A stretch of 64,000 bases of DNA. Origin: Pseudomonadota bacterium (GTDB taxonomy: Bacteria > Pseudomonadota > Gammaproteobacteria > Steroidobacterales > Steroidobacteraceae). The DNA lies in assembly GCA_021822385.1 (NCBI GenBank), contig JAKARC010000009.1:1-64000 (forward strand), written 5' to 3'. Shown piece by piece: positions 30,614-38,852 of this stretch (positions within the stretch are counted from its first letter, which is position 1; each line of letters opens with the position of its first letter). The notes beneath the pieces were generated by a model. It was given only the letters and a program-made list of their open reading frames with translations, did not search any database and had not been told where the DNA came from. A program made the position numbers and the translations under genes.

Positions 30614-31003
30614 TCAGGCCATCAGCTCGGCGATCGCTTCGTTCAGCTGCCGGTCGGAGAATGGCTTGTTGAGAAAGCCATTGGCGCCGCACTCCATCGC
30701 TTCCACGGCCGTCGCCTTGTCCGCGAGCGCCGAGATCACCAGTATGCGCACTGTGGGCTTGAACTTCACCAGCTGGGTGATGCACTCGATGCCGTCCATC
30801 TGCGGCATGGTGAGGTCCATGGTGACCAGATCCGGGTCCGTGCGCCGCGCCAGCTCAAGAGCCTCGATGCCGTTTGCGGCCGTGCCGACCACCTGCAGGT
30901 CGTCGAACTGCTGCGAGCGCTCGATGCGCCGCCGGACGATGTTCGAGTCATCGACGATCAGCAGGCGCACGGGCCGCCGCTCGCGGGCATTGTCGGTGCT
31001 CAT
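30614..31003 (-). CDS. CheY-like single-domain response regulator
   Basis: This is a stand-alone receiver of 129 residues. The acidic pair Asp18-Asp19 lies in LLIVDDSNIVRR, the phosphoacceptor Asp63 in LVTMDLTMPQMDGIE, and the conserved Ser and Lys in LVISALAD and GFLNKPF (Lys113). It has no output domain. It sits between a CheA-like kinase (17 bp upstream) and a CheX-like phosphatase, so a phosphorylation cycle is encoded in one transcript. Its target is unknown; the TonB-domain protein at the head of the operon is a candidate. Confidence 0.92.
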   Translation of the reverse strand: MSTDNARERRPVRLLIVDDSNIVRRRIERSQQFDDLQVVGTAANGIEALELARRTDPDLVTMDLTMPQMDGIECITQLVKFKPTVRILVISALADKATAVEAMECGANGFLNKPFSDRQLNEAIAELMA

Positions 31004-31020
31004 GGGGGTCGGTTCCGCCG

Positions 31021-33123
31021 CTAGGCTACCGCCGTTTCCCGCGGCACCGGCAACGCGATCTTGAAGCGCGTGAAGCGGCCCGGATGGGTGCTCACGCCAA
31101 TGCGTCCGCCGAGCCCGTAGATGGCCTTGGCCACAAGGTCCATGCCCGTGCCGCGCCCGGCATCGAGCGATACCTCCGTTCGCGTCGAGAAGCCCGGCTT
31201 GAAGATGAGCGCGAGCGCGGCGCGATCGTCGAGTTCGGCGGCCTGCTCGGCGGTGAGGAGCTGCTTGCGCACCGCGGCCTGTTTCAGGGCCTCCGGCGAC
31301 AGTCCCGCGCCGTCATCCTCGAACACCAGCTCGAAACCGTCGGCCTGGCGCTGGAACTGCGCGCGCACCTGTCCGGTTGCGGATTTGGATCCGGCGCGGC
31401 GCACCGTGTCGGGCTCGATGCCGTGCACGGCGGCATTGCGCAACATCTGGATCAGACAGTCCTTGAGGGCGCCGAGATACTGCGCCGGGACCTCGGTCAG
31501 GCCCTCGAGGCTCAGGGTGAACGGTTTGCCGTGATCCTCGGCGAGCTTGCGGGCGAGGTTCTGCAGCGTCGCGGCGAGCTCCTCGGCGCCGACCGGACGC
31601 AGCACGGGAGAACTCAGGGTGTCCGCGGGCGCGCTCGCGGGCGCCTGCAGCGCGCCCAGCCGCCCGATCATCTCGCGGACCGCGCGCAAATGGGCCAGCA
31701 ACTCGTCGAGCTTGAGCACCAGTGGCAGAAAGTCGTTGCCGTCGAGCTCGCTCTTGCCTTTGAGTGACTCGACCATGTCCTCGAGGTGATGCACGCGCTG
31801 CGCGATGCTCATCAGATTGAGCGCCGACGCCTCGCCCTTGATGGCATGCAGCTCACGCGCCAGTCCGGCGAGTTTCTTGCTGAACTCCGCATGACTGCGC
31901 GCCGGTTCCTTCAGGATCGCGTTGATGTGCTTCAAGCCCGCCGCGGCCGCATCGAGGAAGCCGCCGACCTGAAGCGGATCGGACTGCAGCATGCCGACCA
32001 TCATGTCGAGCTGGGCATGAGCACTCTCCTGAGCCTCGTGCAGCTCACGCGTCAGCATGACGTTCGAGGTGATGTCGGCGACGGTGCACAGGACATGCTT
32101 GACACCCTTCGCACCGAGCACGCGGTGGAAGTTGAACTGCAGGTAGCGGGTCTCCTTGCCGCCGCGGCCATTATCGAGCGTCACCTCGAGCTGTCCCAGC
32201 GGGTTGATGCTTTTGATCAGGTTCTCGTGTGCGCGCTCGCCCCAGAGGAGCTTGATGTACTTCATGGCCGTGGCCAAGGTCGCCGGCGACACCTTGTCGC
32301 GCAGCAGCTCCTCGAACGGCAGACCGGCGAAGTCCTCGCGGCCAAACAGGTGGTTGAGCGCCTGCGACCACACCGACCCGATACGATAGTCGGCATCGAG
32401 CAGAAACAGTCCCTCGCGCACCGTGTGCAGGATGTCGCGGGTCTGCTCCTCGGCGGCCTGGGCGGCGCGCTCGCCGCGGCTGCGCGCCAACTGCAGATAG
32501 GCCGCGGCCCCGCCGAGCAGCAGCACGGCCAGCACGCCCGCCGAGAGCAGCAGCCGCAGGCGTGCCGCCGCGTTCGATGTGCGCTTCTGCAGCGCGGCGG
32601 TGAGAGCGGTCAGTTGGCGATGCAGCGCCGGGGCGTGGCTCTGCGCAAACAGTTCCGCACGGCGCACCTGGGTGTAATACATCTTGCCGCTCACCGACAG
32701 CGAGCTGCCGAAATCCGTATCCGAATACGGCTCCCCGGCATAAGCCAGCACCGGGGCGAGCACGGGGCCGTAGGCGCGCCAGAGCTGCTCTGCCGTGCCG
32801 AGGAGGGTCGGATCGAGGCCGCGACGGTGCTCGAGCGCTGTCAGGTCGCGGTTGACGCCGGCCACGGAATCGGACAATTCTTGCTGTACCCCACCGGTGT
32901 ATTCCAGGGTACCGAGGCGCTCGCGCAGCGCCGTCAGCTGCTGCGACAGCTCCGACGGATAGGCTTGCAGGAGACTTGCGCGCCGCAGCGTCGCGACATT
33001 GTCGCGAATACGTGTGGCGAGCCGGAAGCCGATGATCAATACCAGCGCCATCAGTGCGGCGAGCAACGCGCCCGCTGCGGCGGTGAGCAGCCGTCGGCTT
33101 CGATCAGTGCCTGAGGATTGCAT
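31021..33123 (-). CDS. Membrane-bound CheA-like histidine kinase lacking a CheW domain
   Basis: This is a sensor kinase of about 700 residues with membrane helices at roughly 17-36 and 192-212 flanking a periplasmic sensor. A PAS-like domain follows (about 230-355, LLDADYRIGSVWSQALNHLF). The HPt-type segment carries the probable phosphoacceptor His426 in ELHAIKGEASALNL. The C-terminal ATPase domain shows LIQMLRNAAVHGIE, VFEDDGAGLS and GRGTGMDLVAKAI. It ends directly after the ATPase, so it has no CheW-like P5 domain and should not join a receptor array. I chose ATG 33123, preceded by AGGTGGAG; GTG 33132 is an alternative. It starts 14 bp after the TonB-domain gene ends. Confidence 0.85.
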   Translation of the reverse strand: MQSSGTDRSRRLLTAAAGALLAALMALVLIIGFRLATRIRDNVATLRRASLLQAYPSELSQQLTALRERLGTLEYTGGVQQELSDSVAGVNRDLTALEHRRGLDPTLLGTAEQLWRAYGPVLAPVLAYAGEPYSDTDFGSSLSVSGKMYYTQVRRAELFAQSHAPALHRQLTALTAALQKRTSNAAARLRLLLSAGVLAVLLLGGAAAYLQLARSRGERAAQAAEEQTRDILHTVREGLFLLDADYRIGSVWSQALNHLFGREDFAGLPFEELLRDKVSPATLATAMKYIKLLWGERAHENLIKSINPLGQLEVTLDNGRGGKETRYLQFNFHRVLGAKGVKHVLCTVADITSNVMLTRELHEAQESAHAQLDMMVGMLQSDPLQVGGFLDAAAAGLKHINAILKEPARSHAEFSKKLAGLARELHAIKGEASALNLMSIAQRVHHLEDMVESLKGKSELDGNDFLPLVLKLDELLAHLRAVREMIGRLGALQAPASAPADTLSSPVLRPVGAEELAATLQNLARKLAEDHGKPFTLSLEGLTEVPAQYLGALKDCLIQMLRNAAVHGIEPDTVRRAGSKSATGQVRAQFQRQADGFELVFEDDGAGLSPEALKQAAVRKQLLTAEQAAELDDRAALALIFKPGFSTRTEVSLDAGRGTGMDLVAKAIYGLGGRIGVSTHPGRFTRFKIALPVPRETAVA

Positions 33124-33137
33124 GGGCTCCACCTGAT

Positions 33138-35231
33138 TTAGTTCGGCAGCTCGAAGCGGATTTGAGTCATCACCGGCACCGCGATCGGCCGTCCGTCGAA
33201 TGTGGGCGGGGTGTAGCGCCAGCGGCGGATGGCCGCGAGCGCCGCCCGGTTGAAGAGCGTGCCGGGTCTGGCGGCGATCACCTGCAGTTGCCGCGTATGT
33301 CCGTGCGCGTCAACGACGTACCGCACCGTCACTTCGCCCGACAGCCCGCTTGCCAACGCCCGCTGTGGATAGCGGGGCGGCACATAGTGGATGCGGCGCA
33401 ACTGCCGCGCCACCTGCGCCAGCTGTGCGGCGGTCGGCGCCGCGGGTGCGCGCGGCGAGAGGTTGGCGGCATCGAGTGCCGCGGAACTCGCGCCCCAGCG
33501 GCGAGCCGCAGCCAGATCCTCGAGCGCAGCGGCATGTTGGCCGGTGCGTTCGGCCGCTTTCGCCTGTGACACGAGGGCGCTGGCGAGTTGCGTGCGCAAC
33601 ACCGCCGCCGCGGCGCGCAGCGCCGGATCGGGGTGCGCGGCCTGGAACATGCTGAGGTCGTATGCCGCGCTCGCATGTGCCGGCGCGAGGAGTGCTCCGC
33701 GGGCAAGCGCGGCGCGCGCCCGGGCGAGCAGCCGCTCGAGCCGCGCCGCGGCGGCGTGCGATTGCAGCCGCGCCAGCTGCTGCTCGACCGCGGCGATCTG
33801 CGCGGGTGTGGCGCCGGCATCGCGCGCGGCATGCAGCCACTGCCGCTGCGCCGCCATGCGTCCCGCCCGACCTGCGTGCTGCGCTCGTGCGATCAACGCG
33901 CCGATGAGCGTCTGTGCCGCGGCGTCGGTGGCGGGTGCCTGCGGGGCCAGAACGCGCAGTTTCGCGAGCGTGGATGCGGCGCTGTGTGCACCGATGAGAC
34001 GGCCGGCCGCAACACGAGTGGCGAGGCGCCGCGCCAGGGCGTGGGCCCGGTCGCGATGCTGCAGAGCGGCCAGTTGACCCTGCCAGAGTTGGATCTGTGC
34101 GGCCGGAACGCCCCAGCGGGCCGCTTGCGCGATGAGGGCGGGGGCCGCGGGCAGTCGGCTCCGGTGTGCCAGTGCCTGCGCGACCTGGGCACGCGCGAGC
34201 TCGATCCGGAACGGTCCGATGTGAGGGTTCGCGGGCTCGGCGAGCTGCAACGTGGCGAGTGCGAGCGCCGCACCCGCATAGTGGTGGCGGGACAGGTCGA
34301 CCGCGAAACGTGAGACCAACACGTGGGACACGCGCTGCAGGCCGTTCTGCGCCTCGGCATTGTCGGGATCGACCGCCAGCACCGAGCGGTAATAGACCAG
34401 GGCGTTGGCGCCCTTCGGCGTGGTGAAGTGGCGCTCGAACATCGCCTGGCTGGCCTTGATGAGCAAGTCCGAGACGCGGCCGGTCACGATCTCGGCATCG
34501 ACATGCGGGCGCGCCGGCAGGGTGGAACGTTGGCTTGCGGTCTGCGGTACGGTCGGGCGCAGTGCAGCCGGCGCGCCTGGATGCGGGCGCATCAGCCACC
34601 AGAAGGCTCCGGCGCCGACGGCGAGCGCGACCACGCCGAGCAGTGCCGCCCGGCGCAGGTCCGTACGTCGCCCGGGCGGCGCGGGGTGTGCGTCGTCGGC
34701 GCGAGGGGCGTGGCTGCCGCCGGAACCGAGTGTCGGGGCTGGGCGCAATGCGGGCCGAGCCGGACGCTCGGCGGACTCCGTTGTCCCGCTGCTGGTGAGC
34801 GCCGCATCGATGACGGCGCCCGTTTTGTCGGGCTCCATCGGTAGCGACAGCACCGCGAAGACGCTCGTGCCCTTGACCGCCGCCGCCACCTGCTTTTCAG
34901 TGCCTGCCTCGGTAAAGACCAGAATCTGCGCGTCCCCGAGCCGTTGTGCGGCGCGCTCCACAGTGCCTCGAACCTCGCCGGTCTCGCGCGCATCGATGGC
35001 CAGAATCCGGCGGCCGACCGCACTGTGCAGGCACTCGATTGCCGCCTCGAGGGTTTCCGCCGGATGGACGCTTGCGCGTCCGGCGAGGACTTCGCCGAGC
35101 TCGAGCAGAAAATCATCGCGCGTGGTCAATGCGGCGAGATCGGCCGGACGCGGCGCGCTGGCGGAGGCGAACGCGGTGGCGGCCGCACCGGGACCGGGAT
35201 CACGAGACTCGCTTGATGCGGGATGGGCCAC
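33138..35231 (-). CDS. TonB C-terminal-domain protein with cytoplasmic receiver-like domain
   Basis: This is a 697-residue protein with unusual architecture. Residues about 35-145 read like a degenerate receiver (DDFLLELGEVLAG, RILAIDARETGEV, AQILVFTEAG, VFAVLSLPMEPDKTGAVIDAAL). A disordered Pro/Ala linker and one membrane helix (about 195-213, ALLGVVALAVGAGAFWWLM) come next. A long Ala/Arg/Gln-rich helical region, probably periplasmic and TPR-like, leads to a TonB C-terminal domain in the last 85 residues (YPQRALASGLSGEVTVRYVV, WRYTPPTFDGRPI). The start is GTG 35231 with GGAG eight bases upstream; the frame is open further but looks non-coding. There are no ExbB or ExbD genes nearby. It heads the operon with the CheA-, CheY- and CheX-like genes. 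Confidence 0.78.
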   Translation of the reverse strand: MAHPASSESRDPGPGAAATAFASASAPRPADLAALTTRDDFLLELGEVLAGRASVHPAETLEAAIECLHSAVGRRILAIDARETGEVRGTVERAAQRLGDAQILVFTEAGTEKQVAAAVKGTSVFAVLSLPMEPDKTGAVIDAALTSSGTTESAERPARPALRPAPTLGSGGSHAPRADDAHPAPPGRRTDLRRAALLGVVALAVGAGAFWWLMRPHPGAPAALRPTVPQTASQRSTLPARPHVDAEIVTGRVSDLLIKASQAMFERHFTTPKGANALVYYRSVLAVDPDNAEAQNGLQRVSHVLVSRFAVDLSRHHYAGAALALATLQLAEPANPHIGPFRIELARAQVAQALAHRSRLPAAPALIAQAARWGVPAAQIQLWQGQLAALQHRDRAHALARRLATRVAAGRLIGAHSAASTLAKLRVLAPQAPATDAAAQTLIGALIARAQHAGRAGRMAAQRQWLHAARDAGATPAQIAAVEQQLARLQSHAAAARLERLLARARAALARGALLAPAHASAAYDLSMFQAAHPDPALRAAAAVLRTQLASALVSQAKAAERTGQHAAALEDLAAARRWGASSAALDAANLSPRAPAAPTAAQLAQVARQLRRIHYVPPRYPQRALASGLSGEVTVRYVVDAHGHTRQLQVIAARPGTLFNRAALAAIRRWRYTPPTFDGRPIAVPVMTQIRFELPN

Positions 35232-35637
35232 AACCAGTCTCCAGTTCCAGTTCTTTATGAGTGCACCCCGCGCGGGTCCGGCCGGTCGAGCGGACGACCG
35301 CAGTACGGCGCGGCGCGCGAGGATGCGTGGCGTACGGGCATCATGAGACTCGCCCCCGCCGGCGGCTGCAGTGTCGCTGTTCACAGAATTTGCCGGGCAG
35401 ATCCGCGCTGCGGCCTGAAAATCCCGCTGCATTGCGTCCCAGCTCGCGGCGGGCGGCGATTGCTGATGCGGGCGCGCAACGCAGCGCGCGGCCGGTTGCG
35501 GACCGAGTGTCCGGAACGAATACACCGGGCCGGCGTCTTACCAGATACAGGGCAGCTGAAGCGCGACTCGGGTGGCGCTCGCGCCACGCGCGGTGCCCGC
35601 AGCCGCCACTACCGTTGGCAAACGGGAGGTAAGGGCG
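35232..35637. other. Divergent intergenic region, TonB-domain operon and prkA
   Basis: These 406 bases contain no gene I can support. They must hold promoters for both directions. I found no confident sigma70 or sigma54 element by eye. The only clear signal is the GGGAGG ribosome binding site just before prkA. Confidence 0.5.
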
Positions 35638-37674
35638 ATGCAATCAAGTGCCGAATTTCCCGACCCGTCTGCGGGTGACCTCAGCATCGAGCACGCGCAG
35701 TTCATCGAGTCCCTGAGTGCATTCAGCCGCGTGCATCGAACCCCCCGGTGGGAGGGCACCTTCGGTCAGTTCCTGACCGATGTCTTTCCGGCCGCCCCCG
35801 CGGCGCTGGCGCGCACCAGTCACGAGTACACCTGGGACATGCTGTGCTGGCATGGGCAGCACGCCGAGACACCGGCGCACAGTGCGTCGGCGGCGGCCGT
35901 GGTGGTGCCGAGTGCGCGCGGCGGCCCGGGCGAAGGGGCGGACACGGACGGCGCAGGGGCGCTGTTCAAGCGTGAGCTGTTCGGGATCGATGCGTCGTTG
36001 GCACGCGTGCTCGAGTACTTCAAGGCCGCCGCCAGCGGCTCCGATGTCGGTCGTCGGCTGCTGCTGCTGCTCGGCCCGCCCTCGGGCGGCAAGTCGACGC
36101 TGGCGATCCTGCTCAAACGCGGCCTGGAGGAGTACAGCCGCACCGAGGCGGGCGCGCTGTACGCGATCAAGGGCTCGCCGCTGCACGAGAATCCGCTCAA
36201 CCTGATTCCGGCAGGCCTGCGGGCGCAGTTTCGAGAGCATTACGGCGTATCGCTGCAGGGCGAGCTGTCGCCGTGGGCGCGCGAGTGCCTCGAGCGGCAG
36301 TTCGAGGGCGAGTTCCTCAAAGTTCCGGTGGAGCGGATATTGCTCTGCGAGGCGGCGCGCTGCGGCGTGGGCACCTATGCGCCGCACGATCCCACCACCG
36401 CCGATATCGCCGATCTGGTCGGCTCGGTCGACCTCGCCCGGGTGGCCGAGGTCGGCGACGAGGGCGATCCGCGTGCCTGGTCCTGGTCCGGAGCCGTTTA
36501 CGCCGCAAGCCGCGGTCTGCTCGAGATGATCGAGATCCTCAAGGTCAAGCGCGAGTTTCTCTATCTGCTGCTGACGCTCACCCAGGAGAAGAACGTCAAG
36601 GTGGCGCGCTTCCCGCTCATTTACCTCGATGAGACGGTGCTCGCGCACACCAACCTCGCCGAGTTTCAGCGCTTCCTGCAGGAAAAGGAGAACGAGGCGT
36701 TGCTCGACCGCATGGTGATCATCAAAGTGCCGTACGCGCTGTCGTACCGGGATGAGGCGCGCATCTACCGCAAGCTGGTGTGCGGCGCACCGGCCCTGCG
36801 CGCCATCCATCTCGATCCGCACGTGCTTGATCTGGCGGCGGTATTCGCCATCCTGACCCGACTGGCGCGCGCGGAGCACGACGGGATCGATCTCGGCAAG
36901 AAGCTGCGTCTGTACGCCGGTGAAGCCGTCGAAGGCGTCGCCGAGAGTGAGGCCGCGCGGCTGCGGGCGCAAGTGCCCGATGAAGGCCTGACCGGGGTCA
37001 GTCCCCGCTTCGTCATCAATGCCATTGCGACGGCCATCAGTCGCGGCGCGAGCCGCAGTCTCACCAGCATGGATCTGCTGTTGGCACTGAAGGACGCCAT
37101 CGACAGCGACGCGCGCATGGACAGCAAGCAGAAGAAGGCGTGGATCGACCACCTGGTGACGGCGCGCAAGGAGTTCTACAACCGCTGGGTCAAGGAGGAC
37201 GTGCACCGCGCGATGTTCGCTTCGTTCGAGGCGGAAGCGCAGGAGTTGCTGGAGAAATACCTGGATGAGGTCGAGGCGTCGCTCGATCACCGGCAGGTCA
37301 CCGATCCGATCACCGGTGAGAGCCGTGCGGCGGATGAGCGTTTCCTGCGCTCGGTGGAGGAAAAGATCAAAGTCTCGGATTCCGGCAAGCTGTCGTTTCG
37401 CCAGGAAGTCGTGCGCAAGGCCATGGTGGCCTTCAAGAGCGGGGAGAAGTTCACGTTGGCCAGTCACGCGCGCATGCGCGAGGCGATCGAGCAGTACCTG
37501 TTCGAAGAGCGGCGGGACGTGTTGCGGCTGGTGACCTCGGCGGCCCGTCCGGACGAGGACGCCCGGCAGAAGATCTCGGCGGTACAGCAGCGCCTGATCA
37601 GCGAGTACGGATATGACGAGCACAGCGCACAGGAGGCGCTGAGCTACATCACGACGCTCCTCGCGCAGGAGTAG
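35638..37674 (+). CDS. prkA: PrkA-type serine protein kinase / AAA+ ATPase
   Basis: This 678-residue cytoplasmic protein is of the PrkA (YeaG) family. An N-terminal AAA+ module has Walker A GPPSGGKST with Lys152 and a Walker B-like FPLIYLDETVLAHTN. The C-terminal kinase-like PrkA domain starts near residue 420. ATG 35638 is preceded by GGGAGG; the frame extends 22 codons further upstream without support. In E. coli the family is induced in starvation and stationary phase under RpoS. It is followed 8 bp later by the DUF444 gene, then spoVR, the classic order of this cluster. Confidence 0.93.
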   Translation: MQSSAEFPDPSAGDLSIEHAQFIESLSAFSRVHRTPRWEGTFGQFLTDVFPAAPAALARTSHEYTWDMLCWHGQHAETPAHSASAAAVVVPSARGGPGEGADTDGAGALFKRELFGIDASLARVLEYFKAAASGSDVGRRLLLLLGPPSGGKSTLAILLKRGLEEYSRTEAGALYAIKGSPLHENPLNLIPAGLRAQFREHYGVSLQGELSPWARECLERQFEGEFLKVPVERILLCEAARCGVGTYAPHDPTTADIADLVGSVDLARVAEVGDEGDPRAWSWSGAVYAASRGLLEMIEILKVKREFLYLLLTLTQEKNVKVARFPLIYLDETVLAHTNLAEFQRFLQEKENEALLDRMVIIKVPYALSYRDEARIYRKLVCGAPALRAIHLDPHVLDLAAVFAILTRLARAEHDGIDLGKKLRLYAGEAVEGVAESEAARLRAQVPDEGLTGVSPRFVINAIATAISRGASRSLTSMDLLLALKDAIDSDARMDSKQKKAWIDHLVTARKEFYNRWVKEDVHRAMFASFEAEAQELLEKYLDEVEASLDHRQVTDPITGESRAADERFLRSVEEKIKVSDSGKLSFRQEVVRKAMVAFKSGEKFTLASHARMREAIEQYLFEERRDVLRLVTSAARPDEDARQKISAVQQRLISEYGYDEHSAQEALSYITTLLAQE

Positions 37675-37682
37675 CGGGCGCC

Positions 37683-38852
37683 ATGGCGGGCACGCGGGAC
37701 ATTGGTGCGGGCGCGGCCGGCGGCAAATGGTATGAGCTGTTTTCGCGCGGCGCGCGCGACTGGCTGCGCCACGATGAGAAAGTCCGCGCGGCGGTGCGCG
37801 CGCATCTGCCGCAGGCCGTGGCCGACGGCGAACTGATTGGCGGCGGCGCGCGCACGGTGCGCGTGCCGGTGCGCCTGTTGGAACATTATCGCTTCCGGTT
37901 GCATCCGGGCGCGCCGCAGCGCGGCGTCGGTCAGGGTCCGGTGCGGGCCGGCGATGTCTTCGATGATCCCGGCCAGGCCACGGCGGCCGGCGGCAAGGGT
38001 GAGGGCGGCGAGGACGACGGTGGCGTGCGGCTGCTGCTCGAGTTCAAGATCGACGACATCGTCGAGTGGCTCTGGGAGGAGATGCGCCTGCCGAACCTCG
38101 CCGTGCGCGACGCGGCGGCGCCGGATGAGGACTGGACGCGCCAGGGCTGGGACCGCCGCGGCGCGCGCTCGCGGCTCGATCGGCGCCGCACGTTCAGGGA
38201 GATGCTCAAGCGTCGCACCGCGCCGGGTGCGGTGCCGACCTTCACCGACGCGGACCTGCGCTATCGACAGCTGGCGCGGCGGCGCCGGCCGGCGATGCGC
38301 GCGGTGGTGTTCTTTCTGCTCGATGTCTCGGGCAGCATGAGCGCGCGCGACCGCCAGCTGGCCAAGTCGTTTTTTTTCTGGACCGTGCAGGGGTTGCGAC
38401 GCGAGTATCGGACTCTGGAGACGGTGTTTGTCGCGCATACCACCGCGGCCTGGGAATTCGCCGAGGCGGAATTCTTCCAGGTGAGCGGCAGCGGCGGTAC
38501 CGTGGCCTCGAGCGGGTTCGCCAAGGTGAGCGAGATCGTGCGCGAGCGCTTCGATCCCCACAGCTGGAACGTCTTTCTCCTCTATGCCTCGGACGGGGAC
38601 AACGCGCTGGCCGACGCGCATGCGGCGCGCGCGGCGCTGGCGCACCTCGCTGCCGCGACCCGTTTCTGCGGCTACGTCGAGGTCGCGGCCGGTCTGTCGC
38701 GGCATCTGGATACCGAGACCGGGCGGCTCTTCGCGAGCCTTGCCGCCGAAGGCGCCAGCACCGCAAGCTTCGCGCTCGCCGAGTTCGACGACGTTTGGGG
38801 CGCGATACGCGCGTTCTTCACCGCACAGCAGCGCGTACCGGGAGCGTCATGA
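37683..38852 (+). CDS. DUF444 / YeaH-family von Willebrand factor A-like protein
   Basis: This 389-residue protein has a vWA fold in its C-terminal half. The metal-ion-dependent adhesion motif is visible as FFLLDVSGSMSARD (DxSxS), and further MIDAS-type residues lie in GGTVASSGFAKV and LLYASDGDNALAD. The N-terminal half includes the conserved FKIDDIVEWLWEEMRLPNL segment. The function is unknown but linked to PrkA and SpoVR by conserved neighbourhood. Its TGA overlaps the spoVR ATG, so the two are translationally coupled. Confidence 0.92.
   Translation: MAGTRDIGAGAAGGKWYELFSRGARDWLRHDEKVRAAVRAHLPQAVADGELIGGGARTVRVPVRLLEHYRFRLHPGAPQRGVGQGPVRAGDVFDDPGQATAAGGKGEGGEDDGGVRLLLEFKIDDIVEWLWEEMRLPNLAVRDAAAPDEDWTRQGWDRRGARSRLDRRRTFREMLKRRTAPGAVPTFTDADLRYRQLARRRRPAMRAVVFFLLDVSGSMSARDRQLAKSFFFWTVQGLRREYRTLETVFVAHTTAAWEFAEAEFFQVSGSGGTVASSGFAKVSEIVRERFDPHSWNVFLLYASDGDNALADAHAARAALAHLAAATRFCGYVEVAAGLSRHLDTETGRLFASLAAEGASTASFALAEFDDVWGAIRAFFTAQQRVPGAS

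Noticed and set aside
33310-34599. A 429-codon minus-strand frame inside the TonB-domain gene
   Set aside because: It is an out-of-frame reading of the same strand; the in-frame product carries the membrane helix and TonB domain.
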